34,616 nt of DNA from Actinacidiphila cocklensis (GTDB lineage: Bacteria > Actinomycetota > Actinomycetes > Streptomycetales > Streptomycetaceae). The stretch is from positions 1 to 34,616 of the forward strand of contig NZ_CAJSLV010000101.1 of the NCBI RefSeq assembly GCF_907177275.1, in the 5' to 3' direction. Numbering within the stretch: position 1 is the stretch's first letter; each line of letters starts with the position of its first letter. The translations under genes and the position numbers were made by a program. The notes under the pieces were generated by a model. It saw nothing but the letters and a program-made list of their open reading frames with translations, ran no database searches and was not told the DNA's origin. Of the stretch, positions 23,479 through 31,187 are shown one piece after another.

Positions 23479-24516
23479 TCAGGTGCCGCGTCTGGCCGCC
23501 GACAGGTACCGCTGGGCGACGACGACCACGATCAGGAAGCCGCCGCTGACCACCGACTGGTAGGAGGAGTTGAGCGAGCCGATCTGGTTGATCAGGTTCT
23601 GGATGACGCCGAGCAGCAGGACACCCCACAGCGTGCCCGACACCGATCCCGCGCCGCCCACCAGCAGGGTGCCGCCGATGACGACCGCGGAGATCGCGTC
23701 CAGCTCCATGCCGACGCCGATGATGGTCACCCCCGACGACAGCCGGGCCGCGTTCAGGGCGCCCGCGAAACCGGCGAGCAGCCCGCTGAGCGTGTAGACC
23801 AGCACCTTCGTCCTGGCCACCGGCAGGCCCATCAGCAGCGCCGCGTCGCCGCTGCCGCCGACCGCGAACAGCGCCTGCCCGAAGGAGGTGCGCTGCAGCA
23901 GCAGACCGCCGAGGCCGAACAGCGCGAGCGCGATCAGCACCGGGTAGCCGAAGCCCCACACGGCGCCGCCGCCGAGTTTCTGGAAGGCCGAGCCGCGCGG
24001 CACCAGATACGTCTTGGCGCCCTCGTGGGTCAGCGCGAGCAGCAGCCCGCGGGCGCCGAGCAGCGAGGCCAGCGTGACGATGAAGGGCGCCATCCCGGCC
24101 TTGGCGACCAGCAGCCCGTTGATCGCGCCGATCGCCCCGCACACCACGAGCGGCAGCAGCAGCGCGGGCAGGAAGCCGTACTGCGACGCCCAGGCCGCGA
24201 CGACCCCGCCCAGGGCGAAGACCGAGCCGACCGACAGGTCGATGCCGCCGGTGACGATCACCAGCGTCATGCCGAGCGCGACGATCGACAGGAAGGACGC
24301 CTGGATGGTGACGCCGCGGGTGTTGTCCAGGGTCGCGAAGGAGTCGAAGAGGAAGGAGGAGATGACGCAGAGCAGGACCAGCACGGCCAGCACGCCCTGG
24401 CGCTGGAGCAGTTCCGCCGCGCGCTGCCGCCCGCTCGGGCGGGGCTCTGCGGTCACGGTCAGCGGGGGCGGCGGCCCGGCGGGTGCGGGCAGCGCGGTAT
24501 CGGCGAGGGACTTCAT
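23479..24516 (-). CDS. Sugar ABC transporter permease 2 (YjfF/RbsC type)
   Basis: This 345-residue membrane protein belongs to the ribose/galactofuranose-type ABC permeases. A Pro-rich N-terminus of about 30 residues is followed by about ten hydrophobic segments. The family motifs GMTLVIVTGGIDLSVGSV and, later, VIGGTLLVGGAGSVSGTLWG are intact. Its ATG overlaps the stop of the first permease gene (ATGA at 24513-24516). Having two different permease subunits fits the YtfT/YjfF pair of the E. coli furanose transporter rather than ribose-type systems, which use one permease gene. It is the last gene of the transport block, before the LacI regulator. Confidence 0.92.
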   Translation of the reverse strand: MKSLADTALPAPAGPPPPLTVTAEPRPSGRQRAAELLQRQGVLAVLVLLCVISSFLFDSFATLDNTRGVTIQASFLSIVALGMTLVIVTGGIDLSVGSVFALGGVVAAWASQYGFLPALLLPLVVCGAIGAINGLLVAKAGMAPFIVTLASLLGARGLLLALTHEGAKTYLVPRGSAFQKLGGGAVWGFGYPVLIALALFGLGGLLLQRTSFGQALFAVGGSGDAALLMGLPVARTKVLVYTLSGLLAGFAGALNAARLSSGVTIIGVGMELDAISAVVIGGTLLVGGAGSVSGTLWGVLLLGVIQNLINQIGSLNSSYQSVVSGGFLIVVVVAQRYLSAARRGT

Positions 24517-25475
24517 CGGGCTCTGCGCTCCCGGGCGACGTAGACGGCGACGAGGATGATGCCCGCCTGGACCATCTGGGCGGTGGAGTCGTGCAGGTCG
24601 TGGGTGACCAGGGTGGCGTGCAGCAGCTGCATCAGCAGAGCGCCGAAGACGGTGCCGAGCACCCTTACCGAGCCGCCGGTCAGCGGGGTGCCGCCGACCA
24701 CGACCGCGGTGATCGCGGACAGTTCCATCAGGTTGCCGAGCGAGGACGGGTCGCTCGCGGTCAGCCGTGCGGTGGCGAGCACGCCGGCCAGGGAGGCCAG
24801 CACCCCGCAGATGACGTAGACCCCGATCAGTACCCGCCGGACCGGGAGCCCGGCCAGCGCGGCGGCCCTCCTGTTGCCGCCGACGGCCACCAGCTGGCGC
24901 CCGAAGGTGGTGCGCTGGACCAGCCCGGCGACCATGGCGGCCAGCACTCCGGCGATCAGGACGACGACCGGGATGCCGAGGACGCTGTCGGTGCCCAGGC
25001 TCAGCAGGTCGGTGTTCTCGATCTGCTTGAGCTGCCCGTCGGCGATGACCAGGGCCAGGCCGCGGCCGCCGACGAAGAGCGCGAGGGTGGCGACGATCGG
25101 CTGCAGGCCGACCAGCGACACCAGCGAGCCGTTGACCAGCCCGACCACCACCCCGGCGAGCAGCGCCACCAGCAGCGAGGGCAGCAGCCCGTAGCCGAGG
25201 TAGAGCGGCAGCAGCGCGCCGGACAGCGCCATCGTGGAGCCCACCGACAGGTCGACGCCCTCGGTGCCGATGACCAGCGCCATGCCGAGCGCGACGATCA
25301 CCACCGGTGAGACCTGGACCAGTTGGGTGCGCAGGTTGTCCGCGGTCAGGAAGTGGTCGGTGAAGATGCCGTTGAAGACCAGCAGCGCCAGCACCGCGGC
25401 GTAGACGCCGTAGCGCTGGAGGGCGTCGGCGAGCCGCGGCCGGTCCAGGCCGCGGGGGAGCGCGAACGACGTCAT
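24513..25475 (-). CDS. Sugar ABC transporter permease 1 (YtfT/RbsC type)
   Basis: This 320-residue permease has about ten membrane segments and the signature motifs GMALVIGTEGVDLSVGS and VVGGTPLTGGSVRVLGTVFG. In the first motif the usual Gly-Gly-Ile before DLSVG is Glu-Gly-Val, as in YtfT-like proteins. Start ATG 25475 overlaps the stop of the ATPase gene (ATGA), and AAGGAGG precedes it. It would pair with permease 2 as a heterodimer on the double ATPase. The membrane topology and length match the family. Confidence 0.92.
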   Translation of the reverse strand: MTSFALPRGLDRPRLADALQRYGVYAAVLALLVFNGIFTDHFLTADNLRTQLVQVSPVVIVALGMALVIGTEGVDLSVGSTMALSGALLPLYLGYGLLPSLLVALLAGVVVGLVNGSLVSLVGLQPIVATLALFVGGRGLALVIADGQLKQIENTDLLSLGTDSVLGIPVVVLIAGVLAAMVAGLVQRTTFGRQLVAVGGNRRAAALAGLPVRRVLIGVYVICGVLASLAGVLATARLTASDPSSLGNLMELSAITAVVVGGTPLTGGSVRVLGTVFGALLMQLLHATLVTHDLHDSTAQMVQAGIILVAVYVARERRAR

Positions 25476-27202
25476 CGGGGGTCCTCCTTGCGCGGGTCGG
25501 GTACGCCGTCGGGCTCGCCCTCGGCGCCGGGCGCGTCTTCGGCCTCGGCCTCGGCCTCGGCTTGGGCTGGGGCGTCCGGCGGGTCGCCGGCCTCCGGCGC
25601 GGGCTGCGGCACGGCGTCCGGTGCGGTCTCGGCAAGTACGGTCAGCAGCCCGCCCTCGGTGACGTCGTCGCCGGTCAGCTCGCCCGCGACCGAGCCGGCC
25701 CGCAGCACCACGATCCGGTCGGCGCCCTCCACCAGCTCCTCCAGCTCGGAGGAGATCAGCAGCACCGCCAGGCCCTCGGCGGCCAGCTCGTCGATCAGCG
25801 TCTGGACCTCGGCCTTGGCGCCGACGTCGATGCCCCGGGTCGGCTCGTCCAGCAGCAGCACCCGCGGTTCCAGGCACAGCCAGCGGGCCAGCAGCACCTT
25901 CTGCTGGTTGCCGCCGGACAGTTCGCCGACCTTCTGCTCCGGGCCGGCCGCCTTGATCCGCAGCCGCTTCATGAAGATGTCCACCACCCGGTCCTGCTTG
26001 CGCCGGGAGATGAAGCCGAACCGGGACAGCCGGGGGAGCGCGGCGAGCACGATGTTCTCCCGCACCGACAGGCCGGGCACGATGCCCTCGGCCTTGCGGT
26101 CCTCCGGCAGGAGGCTGATGCCGGCCCGGATCGCGGCGGCCGAGCTGATCCGGCGCAGCCGCCGGCCGCCGACCGTGATCTCGCCGCCGTCCAGCGGCAG
26201 CGCCCCGGCCAGCGCCTTGGCCGTCTCGGTGCGGCCGGAGCCCAGCAGCCCGCCCAGGCCCAGCACTTCGCCGGGCCGCAGGTCGAGCCCGATGTCGTCG
26301 AGCAGGTGCCGGCGGCTGAGCCCGGTCGCGGTGAGCACCGGCTCCGCCGCGGGGGTCCTGCCGTCGTCGTGGCCCTCGGCGGCCTCCTTGCGCACCCGGG
26401 CCAGCTCGCGGCCGAGCATCATCGAGACCAGCCGCACCCGGTCGGTGTCCGCGAGGTCGCCGGTGTGCACCAGCCGCCCGTCGCGCAGCACCGTGACCCG
26501 GTCGCAGATCCGGTACAGCTCGTCCATCCGGTGGCTGACGTAGACCAGCGAGATGCCGCGGGCGTGCAGGTCCCCGGTCACCCGGAAGAGCGTCTCGACC
26601 TCGCGCGGCTCCAGCGAGGAGGTGGGCTCGTCCATCACCACGACCCTGGCCCGCACCGAGACCGCCCGGGCCAGCGCGACCATCTGCTGGGTGCCGATGC
26701 CCAGGGTGTGCAGCGGCCGCCGCGGGTCGGCGGTGATGCCGAAGCCGCCCAGCAGCTCCGCGGTCTCCCGGTGCATCCGGCGGAAGTCCACCAGGCCGAG
26801 CCGGGTCCGTGGCTCGCGGCCCAGGAAGATGTTGCGGGCCACGCTCATCAGCGGGACCAGGTTCACCTCCTGGTAGATGGTGGAGATGCCGGCCTGCTGC
26901 GCCTCGTGCGGACGGTGGAAGGCGACCGGCTCGCCGCCGAGCCGCAACTCGCCCTCGTCGGGCCGGTGGACGCCGGTGAGGATCTTGATCAGCGTCGACT
27001 TGCCCGCCCCGTTCTCCCCGACGAGCGCGTGGATCTCACCCGCGCGCAGGGTGAACGAGACGTCGTCGAGCGCCACCACACCGGGGAAGCGCTTGCTGAC
27101 GCCGACCGCCTCCAGGACGGGTGCCGGCGGGGCCGCGGGGTCCCCCGGGCCGTCGGGACCCGGCGGGGCGGACTGCGCCGCTGCGGCTTCTGGTGGTGCC
27201 AT
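25472..27202 (-). CDS. Sugar ABC transporter double ATPase (YtfR/RbsA type)
   Basis: This 576-residue protein powers sugar import and has two ATPase domains in tandem. The first has Walker A GENGAGKST (62-70), a degenerate signature (GIGTQQMVALARA) and Walker B VVVMDEPTSSLEP. The second has a degenerate Walker A (GLLGSGRTE), a canonical signature (LSGGNQQKVLLARWL) and Walker B LLLDEPTRGID. This asymmetry is normal for RbsA/YtfR-type proteins. Both ends carry extra low-complexity sequence: an Ala/Pro-rich N-terminus of about 28 residues and an acidic Glu/Ala/Pro/Asp tail of about 50 residues (AEAEAEAED) not found in short family members. It follows the binding-protein gene after 41 bp and overlaps permease 1 by ATGA. 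Confidence 0.95.
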   Translation of the reverse strand: MAPPEAAAAQSAPPGPDGPGDPAAPPAPVLEAVGVSKRFPGVVALDDVSFTLRAGEIHALVGENGAGKSTLIKILTGVHRPDEGELRLGGEPVAFHRPHEAQQAGISTIYQEVNLVPLMSVARNIFLGREPRTRLGLVDFRRMHRETAELLGGFGITADPRRPLHTLGIGTQQMVALARAVSVRARVVVMDEPTSSLEPREVETLFRVTGDLHARGISLVYVSHRMDELYRICDRVTVLRDGRLVHTGDLADTDRVRLVSMMLGRELARVRKEAAEGHDDGRTPAAEPVLTATGLSRRHLLDDIGLDLRPGEVLGLGGLLGSGRTETAKALAGALPLDGGEITVGGRRLRRISSAAAIRAGISLLPEDRKAEGIVPGLSVRENIVLAALPRLSRFGFISRRKQDRVVDIFMKRLRIKAAGPEQKVGELSGGNQQKVLLARWLCLEPRVLLLDEPTRGIDVGAKAEVQTLIDELAAEGLAVLLISSELEELVEGADRIVVLRAGSVAGELTGDDVTEGGLLTVLAETAPDAVPQPAPEAGDPPDAPAQAEAEAEAEDAPGAEGEPDGVPDPRKEDPR

Positions 27203-27243
27203 GTCGGTGGCCTTGCCTTCCGGGTGTCGGGGTGCGGGCCGGC

Positions 27244-28338
27244 TCAGAAGGCCCCGGCCACCGAGTCCTTGGCGTTGGTCTCGTCGTAGGCGCGGTCGGA
27301 GATGATGACGTTCTCGGGGATCGCCTCGCCGCCGTAGAACTTCTGCGCGGTCGCGAAGGCCAGCGGCCCGAACCGCGGGTTGGACTCGATCACCGCGTTG
27401 TACCGGCCGGCGACGATGGCCTGTACGGCGTTGCGGGTGCCGTCCACCGAGACGATCTTGACGTCCTTGCCGGGGTTCTTGCCCGCGCTCTTGAGCGCGG
27501 TGACCGCGCCGAGGCCCATCTCGTCGTTCTCGGCGTAGACCGCGGTGATGCCCGGCTTGGACTGGATCAGCTGCTCCATGACCTGCTGGCCCTTGTCGCG
27601 GGTGAAGTCGCCGGTCTGCTGGGCGACCACCTTCAGGCCCGGCGCCTTGGCGGCGATCTCGTCGAGGAAGCCCTTGGTGCGGTCGGTGGTGACGTTGTTG
27701 CCCGACGAGCCGAGCAGGATCGCCACCTGGCCCTTGCCGCCGGTCGCCTTGATCATGGCGTCGGCCGCGCGCTGGCCCTGCTTGACGAAGTCCGAGCCGA
27801 GGAAGGTGACGTAGTCCTTGCAGGACGTGGCGTTGATCTTGCGGTCGATGGTGATCACCGGCACGTGCTTGGCGGCGGCGGCCTGCAACGCCGGCTCCAG
27901 GCCGTCGGAGTTGAGCGGCGCCACGATCAGCAGCTGCGCGCCCTGGTTGAGCATGTCCTGGATGTCGCTGATCTGCTTGGGCAGTTGGGACTGGGCGTCG
28001 GTGGTGAGCAGCTTCTTGACCCCGAGCTTGGCCGCCTCGTCCTTGATCGACTTGGTCTCGGCGATCCGGAACGGGTTGTCCTCCTTCTCGGACTGCGAGA
28101 AGCCGACGACCGCGTTCTTCAGATCCAGCTTCTGGGCGCCGTAGGCGGTCAGCGTGCAGCCGTCGGCCGCCGCGGTGGCCGATTCGGTGACCTGCTGCTG
28201 CGCGGCGTCCTGGGAGGAACTGCTGGGCGCGGCGGCCTTGTCGTCGCCCTCGGACTTGGAGCAGCCGCTGGCGGCGAGGCCGGCGGTGGCGAGCAGCAGG
28301 CAGGCGGCGGCCAGGGTGCGGGTTCTGTGCTTGGTCAT
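27244..28338 (-). CDS. Sugar-binding lipoprotein of the ABC transporter (YtfQ-like)
   Basis: This is a 364-residue extracellular lipid-anchored binding protein. The ATG at 28338 lies ten bases after AAGGAG; an in-frame GTG two codons earlier (28344) is an alternative start. The lipobox LAASGC places the acylated Cys at residue 26, followed by a charged/Ser-rich tether. The mature part is a PBP class I sugar-binding fold: AVVGFSQSEKEDNPFR, LLIVAPLNSDGLEPAL, VPVITIDRKI, QQTGDFTRDKGQQVMEQL, AVYAENDEMGLGAV. From memory, VGFSQ, GLEP and QTGDFTRDKG match E. coli YtfQ, the galactofuranose binder, better than RbsB. It is promoter-proximal in the transport operon, with a LacI-type operator on its promoter. 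Ligand assignment to a furanose is inferred. Confidence 0.93.
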   Translation of the reverse strand: MTKHRTRTLAAACLLLATAGLAASGCSKSEGDDKAAAPSSSSQDAAQQQVTESATAAADGCTLTAYGAQKLDLKNAVVGFSQSEKEDNPFRIAETKSIKDEAAKLGVKKLLTTDAQSQLPKQISDIQDMLNQGAQLLIVAPLNSDGLEPALQAAAAKHVPVITIDRKINATSCKDYVTFLGSDFVKQGQRAADAMIKATGGKGQVAILLGSSGNNVTTDRTKGFLDEIAAKAPGLKVVAQQTGDFTRDKGQQVMEQLIQSKPGITAVYAENDEMGLGAVTALKSAGKNPGKDVKIVSVDGTRNAVQAIVAGRYNAVIESNPRFGPLAFATAQKFYGGEAIPENVIISDRAYDETNAKDSVAGAF

Positions 28339-28440
28339 GCTCACGACACTCCTTGGTTCGACGGGGGTGGTCCGTCGGTCGTACGAGTGGTCCGGGGCGA
28401 CGCGCGGGAGGGTGGGAACGGGGTTCCCGGGGCGCGGCTT

Positions 28441-28452
28441 TACAACGTTATA
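28441..28452. promoter_or_regulatory. LacI-type operator on the transporter promoter
   Basis: TACAACGTTATA has a CG-centred AACGTT core (28444-28449) with matching TA ends and one mismatch pair. The core covers half of the -10 box of the leftward promoter, so a bound repressor would exclude polymerase. Confidence 0.65.
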
Positions 28453-28475
28453 TATGCGCCCCCCGGCCGCCACAA
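28447..28475 (-). promoter_or_regulatory. Promoter of the sugar transporter operon
   Basis: Read leftward, TTGTGG (28475-28470) and TATAAC (28452-28447) are 17 bp apart. The predicted leader to the binding-protein ATG is about 100 nt. Confidence 0.65.
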
Positions 28476-28618
28476 GAAGGCCGTCGAGAGTTTCGAAAAC
28501 CCGTCAACCACCGTGAGGTGCCGCGGTCTTCCGGATACGGGTGGGACTTGTGACGACTTCTGTGCGAGCTATGGACATGGCTCCCGGCGCGTGCTGTCAT
28601 GCCGGGTGGCATCGCTCT

Positions 28619-28632
28619 TTCCAACGTTGGAA
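28619..28632. promoter_or_regulatory. Perfect 14-bp LacI-type operator before the GH127-like gene
   Basis: TTCCAACGTTGGAA is a perfect palindrome with the same AACGTT core as the site at 28441-28452. It lies 13 bp before the AGGAGG of the rightward GH127-like gene. A weak promoter candidate (TTGTGA 28548-28553, TATGGA 28570-28575) lies upstream, so the site would act within or just after the transcription start region. The rest of the 316-bp spacer shows no gene. Confidence 0.72.
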
Positions 28633-28660
28633 GAACGTGAAGCACAGGAGGCCACCCCCC

Positions 28661-31117
28661 ATGCCCCTGAACCGCCGACAGTTCGTCACCACCGCACTCA
28701 CCGCGGGCGCCGCTCTCCCACTGCTACCGGCCGCGCCCGCCGGTGCCGCCGCCGGGGGCGGGGACGCGGGCCGTGCCTCGACCCGCGTCGCCCCCGCCCC
28801 CGGCGGCCTCTACAGCCCCAACGCCGCCCCGCTCGCCCCCACCGCCTTCCTGCGGCTGCCGCCCGGCGCGGTCACCGCCCGCGGCTGGCTCGACGGCCGG
28901 CTCCGGCAGCAACTCGCCGGCCTGTGCGGGCAGTACGCCTCGACCTCGCACTTCCTGGCCATGGACGGCACCGGCTGGGTCCACCCGGAGAAGGTCGGCT
29001 GGGAGGAGGTCCCGTACTGGCTGCGCGGCTACGTCGACCTGGCGATCCTCACCGGCGACGGCACCGCGCTGGCCGCCGTGCGCGGCTGGGTCGACGCGAT
29101 CCTGGCCACCGCGAAGTCCGACGGCTTCTTCGGTCCGACGGCGCTGCGCACCTCGCTCGGCGGCGGCCCCGACTTCTGGCCCTACCTGCCGCTGACCTGG
29201 GCGCTGCGCAACTGGCAGGAGTACAGCGGCGACAGCAGGATCGTGCCGATGCTCACCGCCTTCTTCCGCTACATGAACGCCCAGGGACCCGGGGCCTTCA
29301 ACCAGAGCTGGGTGTCGGTCCGCTGGGGCGACGGCCTGGACAGCGTCTTCTGGCTCTACAACCGCACCGGCGACGCCTTCCTGCTCGACCTCGCCGACAA
29401 GATCCACGCCGGCGGCGCCAACTGGGTCAACAACCTGCCGACCCTGCACAACGTCAACGTCGCCCAGGGCTTCCGCGAACCCGCGCAGTACGCGCTGCGC
29501 TCGCCGTCCACCGCGCTGACCCAGGCGGCGTACCAGAACTACACCGCGGTGATGACGGCCTACGGGCAGTTCCCCGGCGGCGGGTTCGCCGGTGACGAGA
29601 ACGCCAGGCCCGGCTTCGGCGACCCCCGGCAGGGCTTCGAGACCTGCGGCATCGTCGAGTTCATGGCCAGCCACCAGCTGCTGACCCGGCTCACCGGCGA
29701 CCCGGTGTGGGCCGACCGCTGCGAGGACCTGGCCTTCAACTCGCTGCCCGCCTCCCTCGACCCGTCCGGCAAGGCCATCCACTACATCACCAGCGCCAAC
29801 AGCATCGACCTGGACAACTCGGCCAAGACGCAAGGGCAGTTCCAGAACAACTGGGCCATGCAGGCCTACCTGCCCGGCGTCGACCAGTACCGCTGCTGCC
29901 CGCACAACTACGGCATGGGCTGGCCGTACTTCACCGAGGAGCTGTGGCTCGCCACCCCCGACCACGGGCTGGCCGCCGCGATGTACGCACCCAGCACGGT
30001 GACCGCGAAGGTCGCCGGCGGCACCCAGGTGACCATCACCGAGACCACCGACTACCCCTTCGCCGACACCGTCACGCTGACCGTCAGCACCCCGGGGGCG
30101 CTCGCGTTCCCGCTGTACCTGCGCATCCCCGGCTGGTGCCGCAGCCCCCGCGTCACCGTCAACGGCGCCGCCGTCACCGCCCCCGCGGGACCGGCCTTCA
30201 CCGTGGTCAACCGCACCTGGAACAACGGCGACTCCGTCGTCATCACGCTTCCGCAGACCACCACGACCAGGACCTGGCCCGGCAACCACGGCGCCACCGG
30301 CATCGACCACGGCCCGCTCAGCTACTCCCTCGACCTCGCCGAGAGCTACGTGCAGACCGGCGGCAGCTCGCAGTTCCCCGAGTACGCCGTGCACACCTCC
30401 GCCGCCTGGAACTACGGGCTCGCCCTCGACGCCGGCAGCACCACCTTCACCCGCGCGGGCGGATCGCTGCCCGCCGACCCGTTCAGCCACGGCGGCACCC
30501 CGGTGCGCATCACCGCCCCCGCCCGGAAGATCGCCGAGTGGCAGGCCGACAGCCAGCACGTCGTCACCCCGCTCCAGGACTCACCGGCCCGCAGCACCGC
30601 CGCCGTCGAGACCGTCTCCCTCATCCCGATGGGCGCTGCCCGGCTGCGGATCTCCGCCTTCCCCACCACCTCGCCCACCGGCCACCAGTGGTCGGCCCCC
30701 GCCCCCTACCGCAGGATCAAGAACAAGAACTCGGGCAAGGTGATGGGCGTCGACCTGATGTCGACCGCCAACAGCGCGCACGTGGTGCAGTTCGACGACA
30801 ACGGCACCGCGGACCACCTGTGGCAGCTGGTCGACAACGGTGACGGCTGGTTCCGCATCCGCAACCAGAACTCGGGCAAGGTGATGGGCGTCGACCTGAT
30901 GTCGACCGCCAACAGCGCGCACGTGGTGCAGTTCGACGACAACGGCACCGCCGACCACCTGTGGCAGTTCGTCGACAACGGTGACGGCTGGTTCCGCATC
31001 CGCAACCAGAACTCCGGCAAGGTGATGGGCGTCGACCTGATGTCCACGGCGAACAGCGCCCATGTCGTGCAGTTCGACGACAACGGCACCGCCGACCACC
31101 TGTGGCAGTTCCTCTGA
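28661..31117 (+). CDS. Tat-exported GH127-like beta-L-arabinofuranosidase with C-terminal lectin repeats
   Basis: This 818-residue exported glycosidase starts at ATG 28661 with AGGAGG (28646-28651). The signal is Tat-type (NRRQFVTTAL). Residues about 45-660 match the DUF1680/GH127 (alpha/alpha)6-barrel enzymes. In characterised members a Zn2+ site is formed by Glu and three Cys, one Cys being the nucleophile. Here E327 and C329 (FETCG) and C412-C413 (RCCPHN) match that pattern, with E313 (AGDEN) a likely acid/base. The beta-sandwich motif LYLRIPGWCRSP is also typical. Residues about 685-818 are three nearly identical 47-residue beta-trefoil units (NSGKVMGVD...DNGTADHLWQ). It is divergent from the sugar transporter and preceded by a LacI-type operator. 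Substrate is probably a beta-L-arabinofuranoside, but GH127-like families (GH127, GH142, GH146) differ in linkage. Confidence 0.87.
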   Translation: MPLNRRQFVTTALTAGAALPLLPAAPAGAAAGGGDAGRASTRVAPAPGGLYSPNAAPLAPTAFLRLPPGAVTARGWLDGRLRQQLAGLCGQYASTSHFLAMDGTGWVHPEKVGWEEVPYWLRGYVDLAILTGDGTALAAVRGWVDAILATAKSDGFFGPTALRTSLGGGPDFWPYLPLTWALRNWQEYSGDSRIVPMLTAFFRYMNAQGPGAFNQSWVSVRWGDGLDSVFWLYNRTGDAFLLDLADKIHAGGANWVNNLPTLHNVNVAQGFREPAQYALRSPSTALTQAAYQNYTAVMTAYGQFPGGGFAGDENARPGFGDPRQGFETCGIVEFMASHQLLTRLTGDPVWADRCEDLAFNSLPASLDPSGKAIHYITSANSIDLDNSAKTQGQFQNNWAMQAYLPGVDQYRCCPHNYGMGWPYFTEELWLATPDHGLAAAMYAPSTVTAKVAGGTQVTITETTDYPFADTVTLTVSTPGALAFPLYLRIPGWCRSPRVTVNGAAVTAPAGPAFTVVNRTWNNGDSVVITLPQTTTTRTWPGNHGATGIDHGPLSYSLDLAESYVQTGGSSQFPEYAVHTSAAWNYGLALDAGSTTFTRAGGSLPADPFSHGGTPVRITAPARKIAEWQADSQHVVTPLQDSPARSTAAVETVSLIPMGAARLRISAFPTTSPTGHQWSAPAPYRRIKNKNSGKVMGVDLMSTANSAHVVQFDDNGTADHLWQLVDNGDGWFRIRNQNSGKVMGVDLMSTANSAHVVQFDDNGTADHLWQFVDNGDGWFRIRNQNSGKVMGVDLMSTANSAHVVQFDDNGTADHLWQFL
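30728..31114 (+). repeat. Three near-identical 141-bp tandem repeats (lectin units)
   Basis: Units begin at 30728, 30869 and 31010, a period of 141 bp or 47 codons; the last is cut by the stop codon. By eye, units 1 and 2 differ at three positions. Unit 3 encodes the same residues as unit 2 but differs at seven third-codon positions. Confidence 0.95.
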
Positions 31118-31187
31118 GCCACCGCCGTCCCCCCGCCACGCCGCCCGGCCCCCTCGCGACCCCACACCTCCCCGAGGACGGAACCCC

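Noticed and set aside
30728..31114. CRISPR-like regular repeat
   Set aside because: The units abut without spacers and encode in-frame lectin repeats.
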